Assembly: GCA_000741495.1 (NCBI GenBank)
Contig: JGZV01000002.1
Coordinates: 186,001-250,000 of the forward strand
Length of the DNA: 64,000 nt
Origin: Bifidobacterium thermophilum
Lineage (GTDB): Bacteria; Actinomycetota; Actinomycetes; Actinomycetales; Bifidobacteriaceae
Direction of reading: 5' to 3'
The notes under the pieces are model-generated. The model saw only the letters and a list, made by a program, of their open reading frames with translations. It searched no databases and was not told the origin of the DNA. Shown piece after piece: positions 45,556 to 55,058 of the stretch (position 1 is its first letter; every line of letters begins with the position of its first letter). Both the position numbers and the translations under genes were made by a program.

Positions 45556-47181
45556 TCACAGTCTCCGGCACAGCTCCTTGGCGAACGCTACGAGCGCCTT
45601 GTCGCTGCCGGCAGGGCCGATTAGGCACACACCGCACGGCAAACCCTGCTCGGTGGCAATCGGCATGGTCAGGGCAGGCAATCCGCCGACACCCGCCAGC
45701 GAAGTCAACCGCATCGTACGCATACGGGTACGCGTCGCGGTTTCAGCATCATCCTGCTCCCCCAAGGTCGGAGCCACCGTGGCGGCAGTAGGCATGAGCA
45801 GCACCTTGCCGCCGACCAGCGAGCGGATCATCGCGCGGGAACGCTCCAACCGTTCCAATCCACAGCGGTACGCCGCCTCGCCGATGAGCGCATCCCGGCG
45901 GAACCGCTCGGCGATATCCGGGGCGATCGCCTCCATATGCTTGGCGGCCCAACCGCCGTTCGCCCGCCACGCCTCATAGCCACGGACCGTGGAGAACACG
46001 TCGAGGAACCCGTCGAACATACCGGCATCCAGCGTGATCTCGCCCCACGGGTCCGCTTGCCCGTGCACACCCGCCAAGGCGGCGTCGTGCATCGCGTCGC
46101 AGCTGCGGGAGAATGCTTGCGCGACATCCGCGTCAACCATCTGCCCCGGCAACGCACATACCGCCACTTCACCCGACAGCCTCGCCGTATCCCGGTCAGG
46201 AAGCATGGCTTGTGTCACAAAATCCATAGTCTGCGCGTCGCGCGTCATCCAGCCGACCGTGTCAAAGGATTCAGACAACGGATGTACGCCTTCACGACTG
46301 ACCCGATCGTGTGTGGTACGCAACCCCCACAATCCCTGATATGCGGAAGGAATACGAATCGAACCCGCCGTATCCGTGCCCAAGCCGATCACCGCCTGCC
46401 CGGAAGCGACCGCGCTCGCCGGACCCGATGACGATCCGCCCGGTACGCGCCCCACGGCTTTGGGATTCGGCGGCGTACCGTAATGCGCGTTGGCACCGGC
46501 CAACGAATACGCGAACTCGTCGGTTCGGGCGATGCCGACAATATCCGCCCCGGCGTCAAGCAGCCGCTGAACTGCAGGAGCCGAATGCTCTTGCACCGGC
46601 GCTTCGGCCAGGTAGGCGGGATTGCCGGCGCCTACACGCTGCCCGGCGACCGCATACAAGTCCTTGACCGCCACCCCCATACCTGACAACGGGCCGGGAT
46701 GAGCGGCCGCCACAAGCGGCGAGCCGGCTACACGCCAGATCGTCGAATCGATCGCGGGCGCCGGATAGGTCAGGTGCGCGGCGACAATCTTCCACACGTC
46801 ATCGCAGCGTTGCCATACCTGGGTTTGGATGACGATGCCGCCGCTCGCTTTTTCGAATCGCGACACCACGCATGCCGCGGTATCGCCGAGCCGGCGGGCA
46901 ACACGGGAAATCAAACGTCTGGTCGGGGCGTTCCTACGCGCTTTGCGGAACGCCCCGATGGCGGTGTGCCCGACAATCATGCCTTTGGCGTCCGACCGGA
47001 CAACAGGGATACCATCCGGATCGTCGGCGAACATCGCGGACAGCCGTTTGGCGTCGTTGGCCATCAACGCCGCCTCATACCGGCCGATTGCCGCTACCAG
47101 GTCGGGGTCCAGCACCTCGATGTTGTCGTGCACGGCCTGTCCATCTCGGCGGTGCGGCTCATTTTCGGATGGTTGTGTCAT
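45556..47181 (-). CDS. AtzH/HpxZ-like domain fused to amidase-signature hydrolase
   Basis: 541 aa. Residues 20-140 form an AtzH/DUF3225 (SnoaL-like) domain: DPDLVAAIGRYEAALMAND, GIPVVRSDAKGMIVGHTAI, IVIQTQVWQRCDDVWKIVAAH. Residues 150-541 are an amidase-signature enzyme with the Lys-cisSer-Ser triad in GVAVKDLYAV, PGGSSSGPASAVASG and GTDTAGSIRIPSAYQG. In Klebsiella the separate genes hpxZ (DUF3225) and hpxY (amidase) lie in the hpxWXYZ oxalurate locus, so this looks like an HpxZ-HpxY fusion. With an oxalurate-forming aminotransferase in the same operon, oxalurate hydrolysis is the best inference; 1-carboxybiuret-type substrates are the alternative. Ribosome site AAGGA precedes ATG 47181, 14 nt after the allantoinase stop. 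Confidence 0.82.
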   Translation of the reverse strand: MTQPSENEPHRRDGQAVHDNIEVLDPDLVAAIGRYEAALMANDAKRLSAMFADDPDGIPVVRSDAKGMIVGHTAIGAFRKARRNAPTRRLISRVARRLGDTAACVVSRFEKASGGIVIQTQVWQRCDDVWKIVAAHLTYPAPAIDSTIWRVAGSPLVAAAHPGPLSGMGVAVKDLYAVAGQRVGAGNPAYLAEAPVQEHSAPAVQRLLDAGADIVGIARTDEFAYSLAGANAHYGTPPNPKAVGRVPGGSSSGPASAVASGQAVIGLGTDTAGSIRIPSAYQGLWGLRTTHDRVSREGVHPLSESFDTVGWMTRDAQTMDFVTQAMLPDRDTARLSGEVAVCALPGQMVDADVAQAFSRSCDAMHDAALAGVHGQADPWGEITLDAGMFDGFLDVFSTVRGYEAWRANGGWAAKHMEAIAPDIAERFRRDALIGEAAYRCGLERLERSRAMIRSLVGGKVLLMPTAATVAPTLGEQDDAETATRTRMRTMRLTSLAGVGGLPALTMPIATEQGLPCGVCLIGPAGSDKALVAFAKELCRRL

Positions 47182-47195
47182 TTCATTCCTTCCAT

Positions 47196-48575
47196 TCAGC
47201 GCTGCAAGTTATCGTATGCCTGTCCCGTCAAGCGCGTGACGAGGTTGTCCGCACATATTTGAGGAGCATGCCCGGCGATGAACGTGCGTGTGACCACCCC
47301 ATTGAGTGTCATGCCATCGAACGCGCTGATGGGATTGCGGCTCAGCAGTTGTCTGGCGTCGACAGTGAACTGCGCATCCGGGCGGAGAACAGCCAGGTCG
47401 GCGCGTTTGCCTTCGGCGATTGCACCGCGGTCGGCCAATCCGGCGAAGCGGGCGGTATTGCCTGACATCCAGCGCACGGCGTCGGCCAGGCCCAATCCGC
47501 GGCGGCGTGCACCGGTCAGTACCGCGCGGAATCCGACTTGCAAGCTTGACACGCCGCCCCAGGCGGTGGCGAGGTTTCCGGATTTCATCGCCGCATCCGC
47601 CGGCGAATGGTCGGTGGCAATGAAATCAAGCGTTCCATCCACCAGCCCCTGCCATAGCGCATCCTGCTCGTCAAGGTCGCGGATCGGCGGGCAGCATTTG
47701 AATGCGGTCGCGTTATCGGGGATATGATCGCAATCCAAGGTGAGGTAATGCGGGCAGGTTTCAGCGGTGACCGGCAGGCCCTCGGCTTTGGCCCGTCGGA
47801 TGACGTCAACCGTCATGCCGCTGGAAACGTGGAGAATATGGGTGCGGCACCCGGTCTCGCGCACCGCTTCGATGACCTTCGTCACCGCTCGCGCCTCGCA
47901 GGAGGCCGGCCGTGAATCCGCGAAACTCCGGTATGACGAGCCGACTGACCCGGCACCATGGGAAAGTTCCTCCGGATCCTCGGCATGGCAGATGAGCCTG
48001 CCGCCGAAACCGGCGATTTCGCGCATCGCATCACGCAACTGCGTGTAAGTGAGCGAACCGTATTCGTCAACACCGCTAGGCGACAGGAAGCATTTGAATC
48101 CGAACACGCCAGCCTCCCACAACTCGTGCAGATGGCCCAGATTGCTGGCATCCACGCCGCCCCAGAACCCGACCTGGACGCGCGCCTTGTTGCGGGCGCA
48201 CGAACGTTTGAGCTCCAATGCCCGGACGGACAGTGTCGGCGGGTTCGAATTAAGCGGCATATCCAGCACCGTGGTCACCCCTCCGGCGGCTGCCGCAGCC
48301 GTGGCGCAGTCGAAGCCCTCCCAGTGGGTGCGTCCTGGTTCGTTGATGTGGACATGCGTGTCGACGATGCCGGGAATGAGTACTTCGTCCGGGGCAAGAC
48401 GCACGTACTCGCGTGCCGCAACGGGGTATGTGTCCGGATGCGACACCCCGGTGATGATCCCGTTGTCCACGCTGATCCGGCTGCGCACCTCCACGCCTGC
48501 GACCAAGGCGGTGCCGTCGATGACCAGATCATGCATGGCGGTAGCGCCCTTAGCCTGTGTCGTGTCCCCGCTCAT
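47196..48575 (-). CDS. allB: Allantoinase
   Basis: 459 aa, amidohydrolase (cyclic amidase) superfamily. Metal ligands are visible in PGIVDTHVHINEPGRTHWEGF (the HxH pair; quoted only to show the H-V-H and the E-P-G-R loop), the Lys in FGFKCFLSPSGVDEYG (carboxylated Lys), LICHAEDPEEL, THILHVSSG and FIATDHSPA. The H-V-H-I-N-E-P-G-R loop and FKCFLSPSGV favour allantoinase over dihydroorotase. It hydrolyses allantoin to allantoate in the cytosol. Its start overlaps the allantoate amidohydrolase stop (ATGA), so the two are translationally coupled and act on successive steps. Confidence 0.92.
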   Translation of the reverse strand: MSGDTTQAKGATAMHDLVIDGTALVAGVEVRSRISVDNGIITGVSHPDTYPVAAREYVRLAPDEVLIPGIVDTHVHINEPGRTHWEGFDCATAAAAAGGVTTVLDMPLNSNPPTLSVRALELKRSCARNKARVQVGFWGGVDASNLGHLHELWEAGVFGFKCFLSPSGVDEYGSLTYTQLRDAMREIAGFGGRLICHAEDPEELSHGAGSVGSSYRSFADSRPASCEARAVTKVIEAVRETGCRTHILHVSSGMTVDVIRRAKAEGLPVTAETCPHYLTLDCDHIPDNATAFKCCPPIRDLDEQDALWQGLVDGTLDFIATDHSPADAAMKSGNLATAWGGVSSLQVGFRAVLTGARRRGLGLADAVRWMSGNTARFAGLADRGAIAEGKRADLAVLRPDAQFTVDARQLLSRNPISAFDGMTLNGVVTRTFIAGHAPQICADNLVTRLTGQAYDNLQR

Positions 48576-49873
48576 GCCAGCACCTCCTCACGCTCATGTG
48601 TCGGCATGACGATGCTGCCGTCCTGTATTGCCTGTGCCACATTGAGTACCGCGTGTTCGAACGCGTCAGCGCCGTAGGCGACATCGTCGGCCCGCACGGA
48701 CTCCAACGGGCTGTGGCTGATACCGCCCTTGCATCGCACATACAGCATGGCGATGGGCAGCAGATTGGCTACGGCCATGCCATCATGGCCCGGATAGCTC
48801 ACCAATCCGAACGCCTCCTTGCCTTCCGCTTGTTCTATACCCTGCTCGATGCACCCGCGCAGGGTCGGGTCGCAGCGCACGGCGTCCGCGGTGTGGATGC
48901 GCGTATGCGTCACACTGACATGCCTGTCCGCCGCGATGGTATCCGCAGCCTGCCAGATGCGTTCGAACACCTTGTCACGCAAGGCGTTGTCCGCGGCACG
49001 CACGTCGAGGCTGAACGTGGCCTCGCCTGCGATGACGTTGACCCCACCCGGCAGCGCGCTGATCTCACCCACGTTGGCACGGGTGCCTTCCTCCTGGCTG
49101 ATGGCGTCGACGGCCTCGATGATCTGCGCGGCGGCCGTCAACGCGTCATGCCGCAGGTCATAGGGTGTTGCGATATGGCAGGATCGCCCCCTGACCGTCA
49201 CCATGTACCGGCTTGCCGCCGCGATCGAGGTGACCGAGGACAAGGCACGGTCACGCTGCTCAAGGATCGGCCCCTGCTCGATGTGGAATTCCAAGTAGCC
49301 GATGTAGTCTTCACGTTCGCGCGCCGCCTCATGGACATCATCCGGGTCGAGACCGAAATCGCGGAAGGCCTGCCGCATGGTGACCCCATGCGCGTCTCGG
49401 CGGTCGAGCCATTCATCACGCCATCCGCCGCCGAACGCGTATGAACCGAGAAGAGTAGCGCCGAAACGGGCGCCTTCCTCGTCGCCAAAGCCGAGTACTT
49501 CGATGGCGAACGGGAGGGTGTCGCTGATACCGGTGTCATGCAGGTGCGTCGCGACCGATACGGCGGTGATCACGCCAAGAATGCCGTCATATTTGCCGGC
49601 ATCGGGCACGGAATCGAGATGCGAGCCGAGTACCAGCGCCGGCAAACCCGGTTCACGACCTTCAAGCCTGCCGACCAGGTTGCCTGCCTGATCGATATGC
49701 GTGCTCATGCCGCCTTGCTGCATCCAGCCGGCGACAAGCCGGTATGCCTGCGCCATCTGCGGCGACAGGTAGTCCCGTTCGATGCCGTGCTCCATGCTGG
49801 TGAGCCCGGCAAGCTCGTCGCATCGGGCGAGGATCGTCTCCGACGCTTTCACGGCCCATTGTTGTGCACTCAT
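48572..49873 (-). CDS. allC: Allantoate amidohydrolase (M20 family)
   Basis: 433 aa, zinc-dependent M20/AllC-HyuC family. Metal motifs: LVLGSHLDSVPDAGKYDG (His and Asp), FGDEEGARFG (Glu-Glu), LEFHIEQGPILEQ and YPGHDGMAVANLLP near the C-terminus. VRGRSCHIATPYDLRHDA is the dimerisation-domain histidine segment, in the place of the usual GxxxHAGTTPM. The enzyme removes ammonia and CO2 from allantoate to give S-ureidoglycine. AAGGGA precedes ATG 49873. Its order next to allB and the aminotransferase supports allantoate over N-carbamoyl amino acids as substrate. Confidence 0.88.
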   Translation of the reverse strand: MSAQQWAVKASETILARCDELAGLTSMEHGIERDYLSPQMAQAYRLVAGWMQQGGMSTHIDQAGNLVGRLEGREPGLPALVLGSHLDSVPDAGKYDGILGVITAVSVATHLHDTGISDTLPFAIEVLGFGDEEGARFGATLLGSYAFGGGWRDEWLDRRDAHGVTMRQAFRDFGLDPDDVHEAAREREDYIGYLEFHIEQGPILEQRDRALSSVTSIAAASRYMVTVRGRSCHIATPYDLRHDALTAAAQIIEAVDAISQEEGTRANVGEISALPGGVNVIAGEATFSLDVRAADNALRDKVFERIWQAADTIAADRHVSVTHTRIHTADAVRCDPTLRGCIEQGIEQAEGKEAFGLVSYPGHDGMAVANLLPIAMLYVRCKGGISHSPLESVRADDVAYGADAFEHAVLNVAQAIQDGSIVMPTHEREEVLA

Positions 49874-49940
49874 TGAAATTTTCCCTTCATACTTGTCTTG
49901 TTCGTGTGACGCCGGACATCAGCCGGCATTGGGAAGACGG

Positions 49941-51185
49941 TCAGTCCTGGCCCGCTTGCGCGTATACGTCGAGCGCAGCCTGAATGCCGCGGGATGTGTC
50001 CACGGTCACACCGTTGCGTTCGAGTACGCTGCCGAGCGCCGCGACGCATGTGAGGACAGCATCCTTGCGGGCGTTGCATCCCATGACACCGATGCGCCAG
50101 ATCCTGCCTTGCAGCGGGCCGAAGGAGGATGCGATCTCAACGGAGAAATCAGCGAGTAGCTGAGAGCGCACGGCGGAGTCATCGACACCGTCGGGGATGA
50201 CCACGCCGATTACGTCGTTCATGCGGTATCGCTGGTCACCGAACAGGCTCAGTCCCATCCCTTCGATGGCGGCCGCCATGGCAGCGCCGTTGAGCCGGTG
50301 ACGTTCGATAACCTGGTCGATGCCCTCCTCGACGATGATGCGCGCCGCTTCGTGCGCAGCGTAGAGCATGTGCGTGGCCTCGGTGTGATGGTTGAGATGG
50401 CGCGGGCCCCAGTAGTCGAAGATCTGCGGCAGGTCAAAATAGTTGCTGCGGATGCGCTTGGCGGCGATCTCACCAGGGGCGGCGACGCCGGCCTCGATGC
50501 TCTTGCGACGTTCCATCACCGCGACCGCACGGTCGGACACCGTAATCGGGGCCATGCCGGACGGGCCGCCGAAGCATTTCTGCAGACCGGTGGTGGCGAT
50601 GTCGATACCCCACTCGTCGACGCGCAGGTCGTTGCCCACCATCGAGGCGGTCGCATCGGTATAGAGCAGAGCACCGTGGCGGTGGCAGATCTCGCCGAGC
50701 CCCTCGAGCGGCTGGCACATGGTGGTCGACGTGTCGCCCTGCACGGTGGCGACCAGAACAGGCTTGGTTTCAACAATCGCCTGCTCGATTTCCTTGAGGT
50801 CAAAGACCTCGCCCCACGGTCGTTCGATGACATGGACGTCGGCGTCGCAACGTTCGGCAATTTCCTTGAGCAGCATGCCGAAACGGCCCGCACAGCAGAC
50901 CAGCACGGGGTCGCCCGGGCTGATCACCGAAACGAACGCCGCTTCGATGGCCGAACGCGACGTGCCATCAACAACCATGGTCCGTTCGTTGCCGGTCTTG
51001 AAGATTGTGCGCAGCATGGCCTGGACCTCGCCCATAACACGGAACATGTAGGGGTCGAACTGGCCGACCGTCGGCTTGGACATCGCGGCGAGGACACGCG
51101 GATCGACATTGGTCGGCCCCGGGGCCATCAGCAGACGGTGTGGTGGATCCAACGGCTGGATGGTCTTGATTTCTTCTTGCGCCAT
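49941..51185 (-). CDS. pucG: (S)-ureidoglycine-glyoxylate aminotransferase
   Basis: 414 aa, class V PLP aminotransferase. N-terminus reads RLLMAPGPTNVDPRVLAAMS, as in alanine/serine/ureidoglycine-glyoxylate transaminases. The PLP Lys is in TGLQKCFGGPSGMAPI, and LYTDATASMVGNDLRVDEWG precedes it with the cofactor Asp. The NH-containing QYGF-like segment RHLNHHTEATHM is typical of PucG/UGXT. PucG converts ureidoglycine plus glyoxylate to oxalurate plus glycine. ATG 51185 is chosen over 51194 because GGAG then lies nine bases upstream instead of touching the start. First gene of the allC-allB-amidase unit and divergent from the RpiR regulator. Confidence 0.87.
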   Translation of the reverse strand: MAQEEIKTIQPLDPPHRLLMAPGPTNVDPRVLAAMSKPTVGQFDPYMFRVMGEVQAMLRTIFKTGNERTMVVDGTSRSAIEAAFVSVISPGDPVLVCCAGRFGMLLKEIAERCDADVHVIERPWGEVFDLKEIEQAIVETKPVLVATVQGDTSTTMCQPLEGLGEICHRHGALLYTDATASMVGNDLRVDEWGIDIATTGLQKCFGGPSGMAPITVSDRAVAVMERRKSIEAGVAAPGEIAAKRIRSNYFDLPQIFDYWGPRHLNHHTEATHMLYAAHEAARIIVEEGIDQVIERHRLNGAAMAAAIEGMGLSLFGDQRYRMNDVIGVVIPDGVDDSAVRSQLLADFSVEIASSFGPLQGRIWRIGVMGCNARKDAVLTCVAALGSVLERNGVTVDTSRGIQAALDVYAQAGQD

Positions 51186-51231
51186 GACAATCATCTCCAG
51201 TGTCGCGGACGGCGTGCTGCCACCCGACGTG

Positions 51232-51275
51232 GTATTTATTTTTCATACATAGTGAATCGCTGAAAGTTTTCATTC
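51232..51275. promoter_or_regulatory. Candidate operator between pucG and the RpiR gene
   Basis: GTATTTATTTTTCATAC (51232-51248) and GAAAGTTTTCATTC (51262-51275, containing the palindrome TGAAAGTTTTCA) lie in the short divergent region. RpiR-type operators are usually AT-rich palindromes of this kind. A related sequence precedes the permease gene at 45357-45373, linking the two transcription units. By eye only. Confidence 0.42.
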
Positions 51276-51371
51276 TTGTTAACGCAGGCGGAGCTCCGAC
51301 ACGTGCGCGAAACAATCGATATCCCGGGGAAACACCGGCGACATTGCCATGGAATGCATTCAAGGGCGACA

Positions 51372-52262
51372 ATGGCAGACATGAATAAAGAAAAGAATCT
51401 TTCACCGAACGTCCCTGACGAGGACCCGGCCGCACGTATCGAGCGCTGCTACCCATCGCTGACGGCGACCGAACAGGAAGCCGCACGGTACATCCTGGGA
51501 CACCTCACCGATGTATTGCTATCGAATTCCACCGAACTCTCCCAGCTCAGCGGCGTATCGCAGCCTACGCTGAGCCGGTTGTACCGCAAGCTCGGCTATG
51601 CGAACGCCGGCGAGTTCCGACGCAGCGTGCGCGCCATCCACCGGCCCGGCGCCCCCGAGACCGAGACGAAACAGGATCTGCCGGACAACCCGGTCATCGA
51701 GCATATGCGTCGCGACGAGGCGAGCCTCGAACGCACCATCGGCAATCTCGATCCCGCGACACTCGCCTCGCTGTGCTCCGCCATGGCCGACGCCCGGCGC
51801 ATCTGTATCTTCGGCGCGAGGAACAGCTACCCCATCGCCCTGCACTTGCGCGAACAGCTGCTCCAGTTGCGTGACGGCATCGAGCTGCTCCCCCAGCCCG
51901 GGCAGAGCATCGCCGAGGAGATCGTCGGCCTCGACGGGCGTGACGTCGCCATCATCGTGGCGGTACGCCGCAGAACCGCTCTGTTTCTTCCCCTAGTCGA
52001 CGCGCTTGATGCAAGGGGCGTCCGGATCGCCGTCATCGGTGATTCCTCGGCACGTACTAGGCTTCTCGGCCGCAACGTGGACATCCTCGAGGCGGACCTC
52101 AGCTCACGCATGCTGACCAGCTACACTTCCGCCTTTGCTATCGCCGCCCTCATCACCGATATGCTTTCCGACACCCTCAGCCATATGCAAGGGCACGACC
52201 CGGCAGGCAGGATCAAGGCGATCAACACCGCATTCGACCAACTCGGCGAGCTTGAGGAGTGA
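51372..52262 (+). CDS. RpiR-family transcriptional regulator (HTH + SIS)
   Basis: 296 aa starting MADMNKEKN with AAGGG five bases upstream. Residues 20-95 form the RpiR helix-turn-helix (YPSLTATEQEAARYILGHL, STELSQLSGVSQPTLSRLYRK), and residues 120-280 the SIS sugar/phosphate-binding fold (RRICIFGARNSYPIALHLREQL, GLDGRDVAIIVAVRRRTALF, RGVRIAVIGDSSARTRLLG). Regulators of this type in ureide loci (AllS/HpxU analogues in other bacteria) respond to pathway intermediates. Divergent from the pucG operon, it is the likely local regulator; whether it activates or represses is not shown by sequence. Confidence 0.88.
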   Translation: MADMNKEKNLSPNVPDEDPAARIERCYPSLTATEQEAARYILGHLTDVLLSNSTELSQLSGVSQPTLSRLYRKLGYANAGEFRRSVRAIHRPGAPETETKQDLPDNPVIEHMRRDEASLERTIGNLDPATLASLCSAMADARRICIFGARNSYPIALHLREQLLQLRDGIELLPQPGQSIAEEIVGLDGRDVAIIVAVRRRTALFLPLVDALDARGVRIAVIGDSSARTRLLGRNVDILEADLSSRMLTSYTSAFAIAALITDMLSDTLSHMQGHDPAGRIKAINTAFDQLGELEE

Positions 52263-52373
52263 CATCATATATGCTGGCGAGCCGGTTTCATGATTGCCGG
52301 CAATCCATTGCCGGCTCCCGCAGTCGCCGCCCGGCCGTCTAATACCCCGCACACAACACCAGCGCCATCAAGT

Positions 52374-52421
52374 ATGGGTAGGCCCGGAAACCGCTTCGCT
52401 GACGGTTTCGGCCCTACCCAT
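52374..52421. terminator. Long bidirectional hairpin between rpiR-type gene and guaA
   Basis: 52374-52393 pairs with 52403-52421 with one bulge or mismatch (arms begin ATGGGTAGG and end CCTACCCAT). It sits between two converging genes and can serve both strands. No U tract. Confidence 0.65.
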
Positions 52422-52469
52422 TGTCGGCGATTGCAAGCGACTCGCTTCGCCATCACCACGACGCCGGTA

Positions 52470-54032
52470 TCACTCCCATTCGATGGTTGCCGGCGGCTTG
52501 CTGGTCACGTCAAGCACCACGCGGTTGATGCCACGGCATTCGTTGGTGATGCGCGTGGAGATGGTCGCGAGCACGTCATACGGGACACGAGACCAGTCGG
52601 CGGTCATAGCATCCTCGGAGCTGACCGGACGCAGCACAATCGGCGAGCCGTACGTGCGTTCGTCACCCTGCACGCCCACGGAATGCACGTCGGCGAGCAA
52701 CACGACCGGGCACTGCCAGATATCGCGGTCAAGACCAGCCTTCGACAGCTCCTCGCGCGCGATCGCATCGGCCTCGCGCAGCAAATCAAGCCGCTCGCGG
52801 GTGATTTCACCGATAATGCGGATGCCCAGGCCCGGGCCGGGGAACGGCTGACGCCATACGATCTCGTCCGGCAGGCCGAGCTTGGTGCCGATGGCACGCA
52901 CCTCGTCCTTGAACAGCGTACGCAGAGGTTCAATGAGCTTGAACTTGATGTCCTTCGGCAGGCCACCGACATTGTGATGGCTCTTGATATTGGCCGCGCC
53001 GTCACCGCCGCCGGACTCGACGACATCCGGGTACAGGGTGCCCTGCACAAGGAACTTCACCTCGGCGCCGTTCTTGCCAGCTTCTTCAATGACCTGACGC
53101 TGGGCCTTCTCGAAGGTACGAATGAACTTCTCGCCGATGATCTTGCGCTTGCGTTCCGGCTCCGACACGCCCTTCAGCGCGGTGAGGAAGTCCTCGGAAG
53201 CGTCGACGGCGATGAGCTTGATGCCGGTCGCCTTGACGAAATCATGTTTGACCTGTTCGGCCTCGCCTTTGCGCAACAGGCCATGGTCCACGAACACGCA
53301 GGTCAGCTGGTCGCCGATCGCCTTGTGCACGAGAGCCGCAGCAACAGCGGAATCCACGCCGCCGGACAGGCCGCAGATCACCTGGGCGTCCCCGACTTCC
53401 TCGCGGATCTTCTTGACTTGGTCCTCGATGATGTTCGACGCGTCCCAATCGCGGTCGAGACCTGCGCACTTGTGCAGGAAGGTCTCGATAAGCTCCTGGC
53501 CACGCGGGGTGTGCTTGACTTCCGGGTGCCACTGCACGCCGTACAGTTTGTGGGATTCGTCCTCCATGGCGGCGACTGGCGCGCCCTCCGTGTGGGCAAG
53601 CACCTTGAAGCCCTCAGGAGCCTTCTCCACGGCCACGCCATGGCTCATCCACGTGGTCTGCTCGGCAGGGGAACCGGCGAGAATGCCTTCGGCATCGTCA
53701 ATGCTGGTCTCGGTCTTGCCATACTCGCCGAGCGCCGCCTTGTCGACAGTGCCGCCAAGCTCATACGCCATAACCTGGAAGCCGTAGCAGATGCCGAGCA
53801 CCGGGACGCCGGCCTCGAAGATCTTCTTGTCGATGCCAGGGGCGCCGGGCTCGAACACGGAGGCCGGGCCGCCGGACAGGATGATGGCCTTCGGATCCTT
53901 GGCAAGCATCTCGTCGGCGGACATGGAATGGGGCACAAGCTCGGAATACACGTTGGCTTCGCGCACGCGACGCGCGATAAGCTGGGCGTACTGCGCGCCG
54001 AAATCGACGACGAGCACTGGACCTTTCGCCAT
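52470..54032 (-). CDS. guaA: GMP synthase (glutamine-hydrolysing)
   Basis: 520 aa, full length. Class I amidotransferase domain: [36 protein letters not shown] with the nucleophilic Cys (about 84) and [13 protein letters not shown] with the His. ATP pyrophosphatase domain: [20 protein letters not shown] (P-loop SGGVDS). C-terminal dimerisation domain ends [10 protein letters not shown], the invariant GuaA terminus. It converts XMP, glutamine and ATP to GMP in purine biosynthesis. It stands alone on the minus strand; the 1026-bp gap upstream holds the 72-bp repeat array. Confidence 0.97.
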   Translation of the reverse strand: MAKGPVLVVDFGAQYAQLIARRVREANVYSELVPHSMSADEMLAKDPKAIILSGGPASVFEPGAPGIDKKIFEAGVPVLGICYGFQVMAYELGGTVDKAALGEYGKTETSIDDAEGILAGSPAEQTTWMSHGVAVEKAPEGFKVLAHTEGAPVAAMEDESHKLYGVQWHPEVKHTPRGQELIETFLHKCAGLDRDWDASNIIEDQVKKIREEVGDAQVICGLSGGVDSAVAAALVHKAIGDQLTCVFVDHGLLRKGEAEQVKHDFVKATGIKLIAVDASEDFLTALKGVSEPERKRKIIGEKFIRTFEKAQRQVIEEAGKNGAEVKFLVQGTLYPDVVESGGGDGAANIKSHHNVGGLPKDIKFKLIEPLRTLFKDEVRAIGTKLGLPDEIVWRQPFPGPGLGIRIIGEITRERLDLLREADAIAREELSKAGLDRDIWQCPVVLLADVHSVGVQGDERTYGSPIVLRPVSSEDAMTADWSRVPYDVLATISTRITNECRGINRVVLDVTSKPPATIEWE

Positions 54033-54172
54033 AGGTGATTCTCCCTATCTATAACAATCGACTCACAACAACATACCTATTGTTACGTGGCAAGCCGACA
54101 ACGCCGCGATGGTCGGCGCGGCTGTACGACCGGCCGACCGCGCGCCTGGCCGTCGTCTTGCCGACGATACTT

Positions 54173-54690
54173 GGCCGCCGTGAGACAATCCGCTCGCACG
54201 GCAGCTTGATACCGGCCGGAATCAGCGCCCCAGGTGCCATACCCGCCCGCCGCGCGACACCGCAGTCACACAACTGCCGGATACCGACCGGAATCAAGCT
54301 GCGGCCGGGATAACACGGCCGCCGTGCGACATCCTGGTCACACTGCACATGGATATCAGCCCTCAGCTGCCCACCGGATGACAAACCTGGCCGCAGGTGC
54401 AACACCCCGGTCGCACATCAACAGGATACAGACAGGAATCAGCCTGTGACCCAGTCAACATGGCAACCGTGCGACAACACAGTCACACCGCGACTCAGTA
54501 CTGATTGATACCGGCCCATCAACCACGTAACCAGCCCACCATGCGACAACCCAATCGCACAGCGCGCGGATACCAGCCATCACCAGCCAGTTGAATGCCA
54601 TACTCGTCAACAGCGCGACACCGCAGTCACACAGCAACCGGATACCGGCCGGAATCAGACTGCGACCCAGTGGCACAACACGCCGATATC
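54173..54690. repeat. Seven degenerate tandem repeats of 72 bp
   Basis: A motif like TGCGACA recurs at 54181, 54253, 54325, 54398, 54470, 54542 and 54614, that is every 72 bp with a single 73. Each unit then has a (C/G)TCACAC or TCGCAC element about ten bases later and, in the better copies, GATACCGGCCGGAATCA, which contains the palindrome CCGGCCGG. Units 2 and 7 are the most alike. The period is a multiple of three and frames stay open for some length on both strands, but there is no ribosome site, so it is taken as non-coding. It fills most of the guaA-xfp gap (54033-55058); the remaining part before xfp is AT-richer leader DNA. Confidence 0.75.
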
Positions 54691-55040
54691 ATCCGGAACC
54701 CACCATCGCCGCAAGCGAACACAAACAGAACACACCCCACGTCAACACGCCGCCATGTTTTCTGCCGAAATGAACGTACAGAATGTTCAGCAACCCTGAC
54801 TTTCCTTGATATTCCGCGGTTTTCGACGGGATTTCATCCAGCATTCACCTTCACATCCCCACTATCCCAATCTCACAATACATAAAAATATGGCAACAGT
54901 TCCGAACACACACGCAAAAAAAACGTGCAAAAAGTCGTGTGCTCCACATACGATTGGTCGCGACAGGGAGAGAAGTCCACAGACCGCAAGGCCTGGGGAG
55001 TTCTTGCCCGAACGTAAACAACCAATCGCACGAACAGTGC

Positions 55041-55056
55041 AGGAGTACAGGAGTAC
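55041..55056 (+). promoter_or_regulatory. Duplicated Shine-Dalgarno before xfp
   Basis: AGGAGTAC occurs twice in tandem (55041-55048, 55049-55056). The second copy is five bases from the ATG at 55059 and fixes that start over an in-frame ATG at 54939. Two adjoining ribosome sites fit a very highly expressed gene. The AT-rich stretch 54700-55040 must hold the promoter; no confident -35/-10 pair was picked. Confidence 0.7.
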
Positions 55057-55058
55057 AC

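Noticed and set aside
54049-54676. Short frames on both strands of the 72-bp array (repeated LCDCGVA-like peptides)
   Set aside because: The period is a multiple of three so frames stay open by chance, but stops interrupt them and no start signal is present.
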